Positions 1 to 7,968 of a stretch of 64,000 nucleotides of DNA are shown here, in pieces (the stretch's first letter is position 1; each line of letters starts with the position of its first letter). The DNA comes from Leptolyngbya sp. NIES-3755 (GTDB lineage Bacteria > Cyanobacteriota > Cyanobacteriia > Leptolyngbyales > Leptolyngbyaceae). The notes below the pieces were generated by a model that saw only the letters and a list, made by a program, of their open reading frames with translations, searched no databases and was not told the DNA's origin. The position numbers and the translations under genes were made by a program. Where the stretch lies: positions 2,427,030-2,491,029 of the forward strand of contig AP017308.1 in NCBI GenBank assembly GCA_001548435.1. The letters are read 5' to 3'.

Positions 1-388
1 AAGTAGACATCTCGTATTCTTCAGTCATCGATAAACAGTTCGTGGGGCAATATTCCACGCAGTTACCGCAGAAGATACAAACGCCGAAATCGATGCTGTA
101 GTGATTCAGCTTCTTCTTCTTCGTTTCTTTGTTGAATTCCCAATCGACGACCGGAAGGTTAATCGGGCAAACTCGAACGCAGACTTCGCAAGCAATACAC
201 TTGTCGAATTCAAAGTGAATCCGTCCCCGGAAGCGCTCTGAGAGAATCAGCTTTTCGTAAGGATATTGAACAGTAATCGGGCGGCGGCGCATGTGGTCAA
301 AGGTCACAGACAAGCCTTGACCGATATATTTGCCCGCTTGGATGGCCTCTTTCGTATAGTCACCGACTTGTTTGAGAAATTTCAGCAT
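1..388 (-). CDS. ndhI: NDH-1 subunit I, 8-iron ferredoxin type (partial)
   Basis: NdhI carries the two [4Fe-4S] clusters of the peripheral arm of the thylakoid NADPH/ferredoxin:plastoquinone oxidoreductase (NDH-1). The reading frame starts at an ATG complementary to 386-388 and runs off the left edge after about 129 codons, so the C-terminus is missing. Two cysteine clusters are visible: [12 protein letters not shown] near residues 64-75 and [12 protein letters not shown] near 104-115. They are spaced as in the NuoI/NdhI family. The gene lies 25 bases downstream of ndhA on the same strand, the usual cyanobacterial ndhA-ndhI order, so the two are probably cotranscribed; ndhG and ndhE would be expected beyond the edge. 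Confidence 0.95.
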   Translation of the reverse strand, partial: MLKFLKQVGDYTKEAIQAGKYIGQGLSVTFDHMRRRPITVQYPYEKLILSERFRGRIHFEFDKCIACEVCVRVCPINLPVVDWEFNKETKKKKLNHYSIDFGVCIFCGNCVEYCPTNCLSMTEEYEMST

Positions 389-413
389 GAGGTGTTCTCC
401 ACTGGTTCAGAGG

Positions 414-1532
414 TTAGCCGCCAAATGCGACTGGGAACGCGAGCTTTAAACCTGCCGTCACCAGCAAGTTTACAAGCGAGACAGGTAGTAAGAATTTCCA
501 GCCGAGGTCGAGGAGTTGGTCAATCCGCACACGGGGCACAGTCCAACGCATCAAGATCGCTAAGAAGATCAGGAAGTAAGCTTTGAGAATCGTGGTTCCA
601 ATCCCGATCGCGGCAAAAATCAGTTGCAGCCAAGGGGTACTTTCAGAAACACCAATCAGCCCCGAAACCACACCTAACGGCACTGGAAATTCCCATCCTC
701 CCAGGTATAGCACCGCAAACAGGAGGGCTGACAACGTGAGGTTAACGTAAGACCCCAAGTAAAAGAGCGCAAACTTCATTCCGGAGTATTCGGTTTGATA
801 GCCTGCGACGAGTTCTTCTTCTGCTTCAGGTAAGTCGAAGGGAATCCGCTCACATTCTGCCAGTGCTGAGATCCAGAAGATGATAAATCCGACGGGTTGC
901 CGCCAAATATTCCAGCCTAAAACGCCATACCCAGCTTGCTGATTCACAATGTCTACAGTGCTGAGCGAGTTCGACATCATGACGATCGCTAACACAGAAA
1001 GCGCCAGTGGCAGTTCATAACTAATCGACTGTGCAGCGGCACGAAGACCACCGAGCAGCGAGTATTTATTATTCGAGGCATAGCCCGACATCAAAAGCCC
1101 GATCGGGACAACGCTCGATAAGGCAATCCACAAAAAGATGCCCAAACTGACATCAGTGATTTGTAGATTCTGTCCAAACGGCAGAATGAGATAGGACAAG
1201 AAAACGGGAATTACAACGATCGCGGGACCCAGCGTAAACAGTAATTTATCTGCTTTCGCGGGAACCACATCTTCTTTGAGTACCAGTTTCAATCCGTCTG
1301 CCAGCGGTGCAAGGACACCGAGGGGTCCGATAAATTCAGGACCGATCCGCTGTTGAGCGGCGGCTGAGATTTTGCGCTCTAGCCACACCACGACCAAGAC
1401 ACTGACCGTTGCTGCAACCAGCATGATCAGCATTGGCAATGGCATCCAGAGGGCTTTGGCTGCCCCGGCAGGAATGCCAAGGCTCTGCACAGTTTCAATA
1501 AAGGTTCCTTGAAGGTCAATTCCTGGATTCAT
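414..1532 (-). CDS. ndhA: NDH-1 subunit A, membrane arm (NuoH-like)
   Basis: NdhA is the membrane subunit that joins the quinone-binding peripheral arm of NDH-1 to the proton-pumping arm. The protein is 372 residues, the normal cyanobacterial length, with about eight hydrophobic segments. Conserved family stretches include [20 protein letters not shown] near the N-terminus and [20 protein letters not shown] in the quinone-pocket loop. The start is placed at the ATG complementary to 1530-1532 (MNPGIDLQG), because an upstream in-frame start at 1580 would add 16 residues not typical of the family. ndhI follows directly and gltA lies upstream on the same strand. Confidence 0.95.
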   Translation of the reverse strand: MNPGIDLQGTFIETVQSLGIPAGAAKALWMPLPMLIMLVAATVSVLVVVWLERKISAAAQQRIGPEFIGPLGVLAPLADGLKLVLKEDVVPAKADKLLFTLGPAIVVIPVFLSYLILPFGQNLQITDVSLGIFLWIALSSVVPIGLLMSGYASNNKYSLLGGLRAAAQSISYELPLALSVLAIVMMSNSLSTVDIVNQQAGYGVLGWNIWRQPVGFIIFWISALAECERIPFDLPEAEEELVAGYQTEYSGMKFALFYLGSYVNLTLSALLFAVLYLGGWEFPVPLGVVSGLIGVSESTPWLQLIFAAIGIGTTILKAYFLIFLAILMRWTVPRVRIDQLLDLGWKFLLPVSLVNLLVTAGLKLAFPVAFGG

Positions 1533-1734
1533 GGTTCCCGACTCGTAGGAAGGCAGTTGGGCTGATCGCTCTCCACACATGAAGATTTATCAATGTACCC
1601 AACGTCTTTCAGTATAGCGGTCTCGATGAAGCCGAAACTTATCCAATTACTGAATTTTCGCGTGTTTGAGTCATCAAAGTATCCAATGTGGTGGATTGAG
1701 TGGATCAAATGTTTAAACGGGGTTCGATGACGAT

Positions 1735-1778
1735 TTTTCTATTGATCGGGCAGTGGGAGTTTGTCGATCAATAGAAAA
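1735..1778. repeat. 14-bp perfect inverted repeat
   Basis: TTTTCTATTGATCG at 1735-1748 is the exact reverse complement of 1765-1778, with a 16-base loop. The flanks are A/T-rich on both sides and no T-run follows on the minus strand, so a simple terminator is not obvious. It sits about 200 bases upstream of ndhA and could be an RNA hairpin in its leader or a protein-binding site. Confidence 0.6.
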
Positions 1779-1835
1779 TTGGGTCAGGAGTCTCCAATCC
1801 TTCAATTCCTAAAATTCGCTCGATTTTCGTTCCAA

Positions 1836-1868
1836 CAAAGAAACCCTCAGAAGCAAGATTCCTGAGGG
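1836..1868 (-). terminator. putative gltA terminator
   Basis: CCCTCAG (1844-1850) pairs with CTGAGGG (1862-1868) across an 11-base loop. Read on the minus strand, the stem is followed by a T-rich stretch (TTTCTTTG). It lies about 95 bases after the gltA stop codon. Confidence 0.5.
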
Positions 1869-1962
1869 CTGGAGTTCCTGAAAATCGTCACGTGACTATA
1901 CTTGCAAGGGATCGAGGAAATCACAAGGGGGGTCTAACCCATCATCCCCGCTAATGAAATCT

Positions 1963-3105
1963 TCATTCTCGTTTCTCAATGGGAATGTAAGGCGAATTGT
2001 GTAGCCCCGTGTAGATCTGTGTTGGACGAAAAATCCGGTTTTCACCTAACTGTTCTTTCCAATGCGCCAACCATCCCGCAGCACGAGAAATCGCGAACAC
2101 AGGAGTAAATAAATCGGTCGGAATTCCTAACTTCCGATACACCAATCCGGAGTAGAAATCGACGTTCGGATAAATTCCCTTATGTCCCAGTTTTTCCTCG
2201 ACTGCTTTTTCCAGTTCAACCGCAATATCGTAATACTTATCTTGACCAAACTTTTCAAACAGTTGTTCGGCGAGGTGTTGCAGAATGATCGCTCTTGGGT
2301 CTTTGACTTTGTACACTCGATGCCCAAAGCCCATGATCTTGTCCTTGCGCTCTAAGCGATCGTCCAGGAATGGTCTAACATTCTCGACTGATCCGATCTC
2401 TTCGAGCATATTGATCACTTCTTCGCTCGCTCCACCATGCAGCGGACCCGCCAACGTTCCGACCGCTGACGCGATCACCGCATACGGATCAGTCAAAGTC
2501 GAAGCCGTCACCATTGCCGAAAAAGTAGACGCATTAATCGTATGCTCTGCATGAAGCGTGAGGCTGATATCGAAAATCCGAGCCGCAAATGGATCAGGTT
2601 CTTCCTCGCTCAACATATAGAGGAAATTCGCGGCATAGCTCAGATCATCACGCGGCTGAACTGGATCATTTCCCTTCCGCATTAATTGAAACGCCGCCAC
2701 CATCGTCGGAATCTTTGCCAAAATCCGCACGACTGCCGCCCGAATATAACTCGGATCGTCTAATGCCCGTTTCGAGTAAAACAATCCCAACGCCGCCGCA
2801 CACGCTTGCAAGGCATCCATTGGATGCCCACTTTCAGGAAAACACTTCATCATGTCGCGAATCCTGTACTTTAAGCGACGATGAAACTGGATCTCATGCT
2901 CAAACTCTGCCAAGGTTTCCCGGTTCGGCAGTTCGTTCCAAATCAAAAGGTAGGCGGTCTCCAAAAAGGTATTGCCTGGATGCTGGGCAAGTTCCTGAAT
3001 CGGAATTCCACGATACTCCAGAATTCCTTTTTGTCCGTCTACAAAACTGATACTGGACTGAGTTGCAGGAATGCCTTCCAGACCTGCCCGATATTCGACA
3101 GTCAT
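1963..3105 (-). CDS. gltA: citrate synthase
   Basis: It condenses oxaloacetate and acetyl-CoA to citrate, the entry step of the cyanobacterial TCA branch that supplies 2-oxoglutarate for nitrogen assimilation. The protein is 380 residues. Family landmarks include the N-terminal GLEGIPATQSSISFVDGQ and the active-site blocks GPLHGGAS, MGFGHRVYK and NVDFYSG, which supply the catalytic His, His and Asp. The ATG at 3103-3105 is chosen because the reading frame extends 81 codons further upstream only as non-conserved, A/T-rich sequence. It lies upstream of ndhA-ndhI on the same strand, separated by a probable terminator. Confidence 0.95.
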   Translation of the reverse strand: MTVEYRAGLEGIPATQSSISFVDGQKGILEYRGIPIQELAQHPGNTFLETAYLLIWNELPNRETLAEFEHEIQFHRRLKYRIRDMMKCFPESGHPMDALQACAAALGLFYSKRALDDPSYIRAAVVRILAKIPTMVAAFQLMRKGNDPVQPRDDLSYAANFLYMLSEEEPDPFAARIFDISLTLHAEHTINASTFSAMVTASTLTDPYAVIASAVGTLAGPLHGGASEEVINMLEEIGSVENVRPFLDDRLERKDKIMGFGHRVYKVKDPRAIILQHLAEQLFEKFGQDKYYDIAVELEKAVEEKLGHKGIYPNVDFYSGLVYRKLGIPTDLFTPVFAISRAAGWLAHWKEQLGENRIFRPTQIYTGLHNSPYIPIEKRE

Positions 3106-3440
3106 TAGTTCACCACTGGCTGAATTAAAGTCACAAGTTAACTTATCAGATCCGTTACCCAGCTTTGTAGTGTAACTACCAGACGATGCACGATCGCGCA
3201 ATTTTTTACAGAACTTCTCACAATCTGGAATAACACACTTTCGTGCTGAAAAATACAAAAAATCGATACAGATCTGTAAACATTTGCGGTTTTTTATAAA
3301 AGCGAATACTATCAAGATAGAAAGCTTTACATCTTGACGAAATTGCATCTACCCCCTAGCCAACTCACTCCAGTCGCGACCCGGTTTCTGTTCCGACGGA
3401 GTTGTTTGGCGATTTTTTATATTCGATCGTAAGGAGTTTT
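3106..3440. other. divergent promoter region gltA / small gene
   Basis: This 335-base A/T-rich spacer separates divergent gltA and the small unknown gene at 3441. It should carry both promoters. The gltA reading frame stays open through most of it, but the composition does not look coding. No known operator was recognised. Confidence 0.4.
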
Positions 3441-3770
3441 ATGCCTCACAAAATGTCTCAAAAAAACCAAACGGCTCACAAAAATCATTCTCACCGCTAT
3501 CGCGAAGACGTGCCTCGCACGATGCTCACCCGACTGATTGAACAAGACGCTCCACTGTTCTCGCATAGTCATCTGGTGTTGATGTATGGATTCTTTCAGG
3601 CAGAGATGGCTCCCGAAGCGAACCAAGGCGTAGCTTCCTGGATTCGAGACTGCATTCGACAATACGGACTACCGAGCCTGGTTCGATTTGATTCTCACCG
3701 TCGCGCTCAGATTTTCCGACGGGATCAGTTCCAACCCTGGATTGAACCCCTGATTGATCAGGCTTGCTAA
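3441..3770 (+). CDS. conserved-looking hypothetical protein
   Basis: A 109-residue soluble basic protein of no family I recognise. The start at 3441 is supported by AAGGAG at 3431-3436, four bases upstream; an in-frame ATG at 3402 has no such site. The N-terminal 25 residues are polar and rich in Lys, His and Asn. They are followed by a helical region with a FFQAEMAPEANQG segment and a basic RFDSHRRAQIFRRDQF segment. There is no signal peptide or membrane segment. It stands alone between divergent gltA and codA. Good codon content and a strong ribosome-binding site favour a real gene. Confidence 0.6.
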   Translation: MPHKMSQKNQTAHKNHSHRYREDVPRTMLTRLIEQDAPLFSHSHLVLMYGFFQAEMAPEANQGVASWIRDCIRQYGLPSLVRFDSHRRAQIFRRDQFQPWIEPLIDQAC

Positions 3771-3932
3771 AACGTTTCAGGTCTAGTTGTTAGCCTTTAT
3801 CAGCTTGGGAACGCACAATCCGGATCGATTCGCTGCTAACAACCGAGTTTCTGAAAATTTGCACGATTCAGCACCTTTTGAATCCAACTGAATCCGCTAG
3901 AGTTGGATGAAGATCTTTGCGGTGCTGGAATT

Positions 3933-5198
3933 ATGCCGAACTATGACCTTCTGCTGCGTGACTGTCAGTTGCTTCGCTCAGTCAATGTTTCCGAACGAGT
4001 GGATGTTGCGATTCATGCAGGTGAGATTGTGGAGATTGCCCCTCACCTATCGAATGCAGCAACAGCGGAGATGGAACTAGAAATCCAAGGGCATCTAGTC
4101 AGCCCTCCGTTTGTTGAGTCGCATATCCACTTAGATTCTGCTCTGACCGCAGGCGAACCCCGCTGGAACCAAAGTGGGACACTGTTTGAGGGCATCGAAA
4201 TTTGGCGAGAACGCAAGCAAGATCTCTCGCTGGATGACGTGAAACAAAGAGCGATCGAGACGCTGAAACAACAGGCGTTGCAGGGGGTTCTTTTTGTGCG
4301 AAGTCACGCAGATGTAAGTGAGCAGAGTTTGACAGCGCTCAAAGCTTTGCTCGAAGTCCGTGAAGAGGTGAAAGATTGGATTACTCTGCAAGTTGTCGCG
4401 TTTCCGCAAGATGGGATCTATGGCGGGGCGAAGAATGACGAATTGATGGAAGAAGCGATGCGATTGGGTGCGGATGTGGTTGGGGGAATTCCGCATTACG
4501 AACTGACTCGTGAAGATGGAGTTCGATCGATCGATCGTATTTTTGAACTGGCGCAGAAATACGATCGCTTAATTGATATTCACTGTGATGAAATCGATGA
4601 CGATCAATCTCGCTTTCTGGAAGTCGTTGCTGCTTGTGCCATTCGTACCGAAATGGGGTCAAAAGTCACTGCCAGTCACACCACTGCATTTGGTTCTTAT
4701 AACAATGCGTATGCGTTCAAACTACTGGGATTTCTCAAACGCACTCAGCTTAATTTCATTTCTAATCCGCTGATCAACATTACGTTGCAAGGTCGGACTG
4801 ATACTTATCCAAAACGTCGCGGAGTGACGCGAGTGAAAGAACTCTGGCAACAAGGAATGAATGTGAGCTTAGGACATGATTGTGTTCAAGATCCTTGGTA
4901 CTCACTTGGTACAGGGAACATGCTCGATGTCGCATCAATGGCAATTCATGTCTGTCAAATGACTGGAACGACTGAGATTGATGCTTGCTACAACATGGTG
5001 ACTTGGGGCGGTGCAAAGACATTGAACATTGAAAATCAGTATGGAATTGAAGTGGGTAAGCCTGCGAACTTGATCGTGATTGATGCGATCGACAAGTACG
5101 ACGCAATCCGCCGACGTGCCACTGTGCAATATGTGATCTCTCAGGGCAAACTCTTGGCGCAAACTGAGCCACCGAAATCGAAATGGCGTGGATATTAG
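3933..5198 (+). CDS. codA: cytosine deaminase-like amidohydrolase
   Basis: A 421-residue amidohydrolase-superfamily enzyme closely resembling E. coli CodA, which deaminates cytosine to uracil in pyrimidine salvage. Shared blocks include the metal-binding HIHLDSALTAG, QSGTLFEGIE, VAFPQDGI, the catalytic HCDEIDDDQSRF, TASHTTA, TYPKRRGVTRVKE and GHDCVQDPWYSLGTGNM. The second Asp of the CodA GHDD motif (D314 in E. coli) is Cys here, a position known to affect substrate preference, so the natural substrate may differ. The start is set at MPNYDLLL; an in-frame ATG ten codons upstream is possible. No permease gene (codB) adjoins it. Confidence 0.88.
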   Translation: MPNYDLLLRDCQLLRSVNVSERVDVAIHAGEIVEIAPHLSNAATAEMELEIQGHLVSPPFVESHIHLDSALTAGEPRWNQSGTLFEGIEIWRERKQDLSLDDVKQRAIETLKQQALQGVLFVRSHADVSEQSLTALKALLEVREEVKDWITLQVVAFPQDGIYGGAKNDELMEEAMRLGADVVGGIPHYELTREDGVRSIDRIFELAQKYDRLIDIHCDEIDDDQSRFLEVVAACAIRTEMGSKVTASHTTAFGSYNNAYAFKLLGFLKRTQLNFISNPLINITLQGRTDTYPKRRGVTRVKELWQQGMNVSLGHDCVQDPWYSLGTGNMLDVASMAIHVCQMTGTTEIDACYNMVTWGGAKTLNIENQYGIEVGKPANLIVIDAIDKYDAIRRRATVQYVISQGKLLAQTEPPKSKWRGY

Positions 5199-5250
5199 AC
5201 ATCCATCTTTGCGGTATCGTAAGAAAATCTATTGAGTGAAGGGCAATTTT

Positions 5251-6030
5251 ATGACTTCTTTCCTAAGCCAACTCAATTACGACCCTGACACGATCTATCC
5301 GGAGTCCGATGGAAATCCCATGACCGAGAGCGACCCAACCCGCGATTATTTGGTTTACAGCGTTGAGGCGCTCAATCTCTATTTTCAAAATCGCCCAGAT
5401 GTCTACGTTTCAGGTAATCTTTTTGTTTATTACGAACGAGGTGTGCCGGATGCCGTTGTTTCTCCAGATGTGTTTGTGATTTTCGGAGTCGAGAAAAAGA
5501 AACGCCGCACTTATAAAGCTTGGGAAGAAGGAAATAAACTGCCGTCGTTTGTTCTAGAAGTGACTTCTAAAACCACTCGTGGCAACGACGAACAAGACAA
5601 ACCCCAGAAGTATCTACGCATGGGCGTATTAGAGTATTTTCAATACGACCCAACTGGAGATTACTTAAAACCGCCGTTGAAAGGATCACGCTTGGTTGAG
5701 AATCGATACGAACCGATTCCAGTCACAACTTTGTCCAATGGTACTGTTTCCATCTACAGTCAAACGCTTGGGCTTGATTTGAGATTAACGGATGGTGAGT
5801 TGCGATATTACGATCCACGTACAGAAACCAAGCTCTTGACTCATGCCGAGACAGATCAAGCACGACGGGAAGCAGAACAGGCAAGATTAGAGGCGGAACA
5901 AGCAAGACTAGAGGCGGAACAAGCAAGACTAGAGGCGATCGCTCGTTTAGCAGAAATGGGACTGAGTGTTGAACAGATTGCGATCGCGCTTAGTTTATCG
6001 ATCAACCAAGTTCAATCTGCATTGAGGTGA
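5251..6030 (+). CDS. Uma2/DUF820 family protein with heptad-repeat tail
   Basis: A 259-residue member of the Uma2 (DUF820) family, a PD-(D/E)XK-like nuclease fold hugely expanded in cyanobacteria; its cellular role is not established. The core (about residues 20-190) shows VYVSGNLFVYYERG, SPDVFVIFGVEKK and SFVLEVTSKTTR, where the Asp, Glu and Lys of the nuclease-like site are expected. The tail is a charged coiled coil made of repeated AEQARLE heptads, encoded by tandem 21-base units. It ends in a short helix-turn-helix-like segment (LAEMGLSVEQIAIALSLS). The ATG at 5251 follows GAAGGG; an upstream GTG at 5236 is less likely. Confidence 0.85.
   Translation: MTSFLSQLNYDPDTIYPESDGNPMTESDPTRDYLVYSVEALNLYFQNRPDVYVSGNLFVYYERGVPDAVVSPDVFVIFGVEKKKRRTYKAWEEGNKLPSFVLEVTSKTTRGNDEQDKPQKYLRMGVLEYFQYDPTGDYLKPPLKGSRLVENRYEPIPVTTLSNGTVSIYSQTLGLDLRLTDGELRYYDPRTETKLLTHAETDQARREAEQARLEAEQARLEAEQARLEAIARLAEMGLSVEQIAIALSLSINQVQSALR
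5875..5937 (+). repeat. three tandem 21-bp units in Uma2 gene
   Basis: Units 5875-5895, 5896-5916 and 5917-5937 each encode EQARLEA. The last two are identical and the first differs at two bases. A more diverged unit precedes them at 5854-5874. They lengthen a coiled coil in frame and look like recent slippage. Confidence 0.85.
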
Positions 6031-6062
6031 CAGAAAAATATCACTCAAAGTGGCATAGCAAA

Positions 6063-6097
6063 ATCCCCTCGGCAAGACAGAATCTCACAGAGGGGAT
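6063..6097. terminator. hairpin between convergent genes
   Basis: ATCCCCTC (6063-6070) pairs with GAGGGGAT (6090-6097). It lies between the ends of the convergent Uma2 and gpmI genes and may end both transcripts, although the T-runs are short. Confidence 0.5.
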
Positions 6098-6118
6098 GGT
6101 TTGAAATTTACGATCGCA

Positions 6119-7717
6119 CTATCGCGCAATCTTCACCGGAGTCCGATTTGCTCTGACATCGAATTCGGCTTTCTCAATTAATGAACGACCCGTCATTTCT
6201 TCAGGAATCGGCAGCTTCAAGATCTCTAAAATCGTCGGAGCTACATCTGCCAGTCGTCCATCTTCTCTCAGCGAGACCTCAGTTCCATGTCCTGGAATCT
6301 TCAGCCCTTCGCCTTCTACGAGAATGAATGGAACTGGATTCGTCGTGTGTGCTGTCCAAGGATTGTGGTTTTCGTCCCACATCTGTTCAGCGTTTCCATG
6401 GTCGGCGGTGATCAATGCAGTTCCGCCTGCTCGGTTAATTGCTTCTAACAATCGTCCCAAACATCGATCGACGGTTTCCAATGCCTCGATCGTGGCTTCA
6501 ATTTGTCCCGTATGCCCAACCATATCAGGGTTTGCATAGTTGAGGATAATCATTGAATAGATGCGCTTCTCAATTGCCGCGATCGCACCTTCGGTCACTT
6601 TCTCCGCTGACATGGCAGGCTTCTTATCGTAGGTCAGCACCATTGGACTCGGTACTAATTCGCGATCTTCTCCAGGGAAAGGTTCTTCCAAACCACCATT
6701 GAAGAAGTAAGTGACGTGAGCATATTTCTCGGTTTCAGCCGTTCGCAGTTGGCGCAATCCATGACGGGAAACGACTTCTCCGAGGATGTTGTTAAAATTC
6801 TGTGGCTCAAATGCAACTTTAACGGAAAGCGAGGGATCGTATTGCGTAAAGGTGACAAATGAAAGCGGCTTGATCAACGATCGTTCAAATCCAGCAAACT
6901 TGGGATCAACAAGGGCTTGCGTCAGTTGTCGCGCTCGATCGGGTCGGAAGTTGAAGAAGATTACACCGTCTCCAGACTCAACCGCTCCTGGTGCAATCCG
7001 AACGGGTTCGATAAATTCGTCGGTGATCCCTGCTTCGTAGGAAGTTTTTAGCACATCAATCGCGCTTTGTCCTGTGCCTTCTTCGGTCGCGGCCATGACT
7101 TTGTAGGCTTTCTCAACGCGATCCCAACGTCGATCGCGATCCATTGCATAATAGCGACCGCTCACCGTTACAATTCGCCCGATCCCTAGACGATCGATCT
7201 CAAGCTGTAATTTCTGAAGTTCTTCGACTCCCGACATTGGGGTGGTATCGCGTCCATCGGTGATCGCATGAATGCAGACTTGTTCAATCCCTTGCGATTT
7301 GGCTAATTCGAGCAATCCGACAAGGTGCGAAATATGAGCATGAACGCCGCCATCCGAACACAAACCGATCAAATGCAGCTTTGATCCTCGCGATCGTACT
7401 TCTTCGCAAACTTCAACCAACTTAGGATTCTTGAGCAGGCTCTTATCTTCTACAGCGTCGGAAATTCGCACTAATTCTTGGGGAACGACGCGCCCTGCAC
7501 CAAGATTGAGATGTCCGACTTCTGAGTTGCCCATTTGACCGTCTGGCAATCCCACATCCTTGCCCGATGTGCGAATCAGCGTGTGAGGATACGCTGCCCA
7601 TAAGCTATTCATTACAGGCGTGTGAGCTTGTGCGATCGCGTTACCGTCGCGATCTTCTCGGTACCCCCAGCCGTCAAGAATAATAAGCACCACAGGAGAA
7701 ACAGGCGGTTGCCCCAT
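6119..7717 (-). CDS. gpmI: 2,3-bisphosphoglycerate-independent phosphoglycerate mutase
   Basis: It interconverts 3- and 2-phosphoglycerate in lower glycolysis, using two Mn ions and a phosphoserine intermediate. The 532-residue length is standard. The N-terminus VVLIILDGWGYRED carries a metal ligand, and DGQMGNSEVGHLNLGAGR contains the catalytic serine. Further sites are HAITDGRDT, FNFRPDRARQL and the metal-binding TADHGNAEQM near the C-terminus. The start is placed at MGQPPVSP; an in-frame ATG six codons upstream exists. The gene is convergent with the Uma2 gene and follows the ABC-F gene on the same strand, but 250 bases separate them. Confidence 0.96.
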   Translation of the reverse strand: MGQPPVSPVVLIILDGWGYREDRDGNAIAQAHTPVMNSLWAAYPHTLIRTSGKDVGLPDGQMGNSEVGHLNLGAGRVVPQELVRISDAVEDKSLLKNPKLVEVCEEVRSRGSKLHLIGLCSDGGVHAHISHLVGLLELAKSQGIEQVCIHAITDGRDTTPMSGVEELQKLQLEIDRLGIGRIVTVSGRYYAMDRDRRWDRVEKAYKVMAATEEGTGQSAIDVLKTSYEAGITDEFIEPVRIAPGAVESGDGVIFFNFRPDRARQLTQALVDPKFAGFERSLIKPLSFVTFTQYDPSLSVKVAFEPQNFNNILGEVVSRHGLRQLRTAETEKYAHVTYFFNGGLEEPFPGEDRELVPSPMVLTYDKKPAMSAEKVTEGAIAAIEKRIYSMIILNYANPDMVGHTGQIEATIEALETVDRCLGRLLEAINRAGGTALITADHGNAEQMWDENHNPWTAHTTNPVPFILVEGEGLKIPGHGTEVSLREDGRLADVAPTILEILKLPIPEEMTGRSLIEKAEFDVRANRTPVKIAR

Positions 7718-7879
7718 ATTGTTCTGCCCTTTCACTGAAATATTCTCCGCAAATCATACCATTGCTATCGTGACCGTTCGCTTTTTCCTACATACGAAAT
7801 CCTGAACTGATTGTTTTGTTAATCATCTTTTAAGATTCACATCAGATCTGCAAATCACAGCAGGAAATTCCTCTCAACA

Positions 7880-7925
7880 ATAAATGGCTTGCCATCAGTC
7901 GAAATGCTCATAGCAAACCATTTAT
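7880..7925 (-). terminator. imperfect hairpin after ABC-F gene
   Basis: ATAAATGG (7880-7887) followed by TTGC can pair with GCAA and CCATTTAT (7918-7925). It lies about 45 bases downstream of the ABC-F stop codon in the minus direction and is followed by a weak T-rich tract. Confidence 0.35.
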
Positions 7926-7968
7926 CCTTTGTTCTTCTGTTTTGAATAGTAGCGGTTTTCAACAGAAA

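Larger units (their letters stand above)
1533..1962. other. gltA-ndhA intergenic region
   Basis: This 430-base spacer separates two minus-strand genes. It contains a hairpin at 1844-1868 that looks like the gltA terminator, and a long perfect inverted repeat at 1735-1778. The ndhA promoter should lie between that repeat and 1533. I see no tRNA or convincing reading frame in it. Confidence 0.5.

Noticed and set aside
2589-3050. 153-codon plus-strand frame inside gltA
   Set aside because: It lies wholly opposite conserved citrate synthase sequence, has no ribosome-binding site and reads as low-quality protein.
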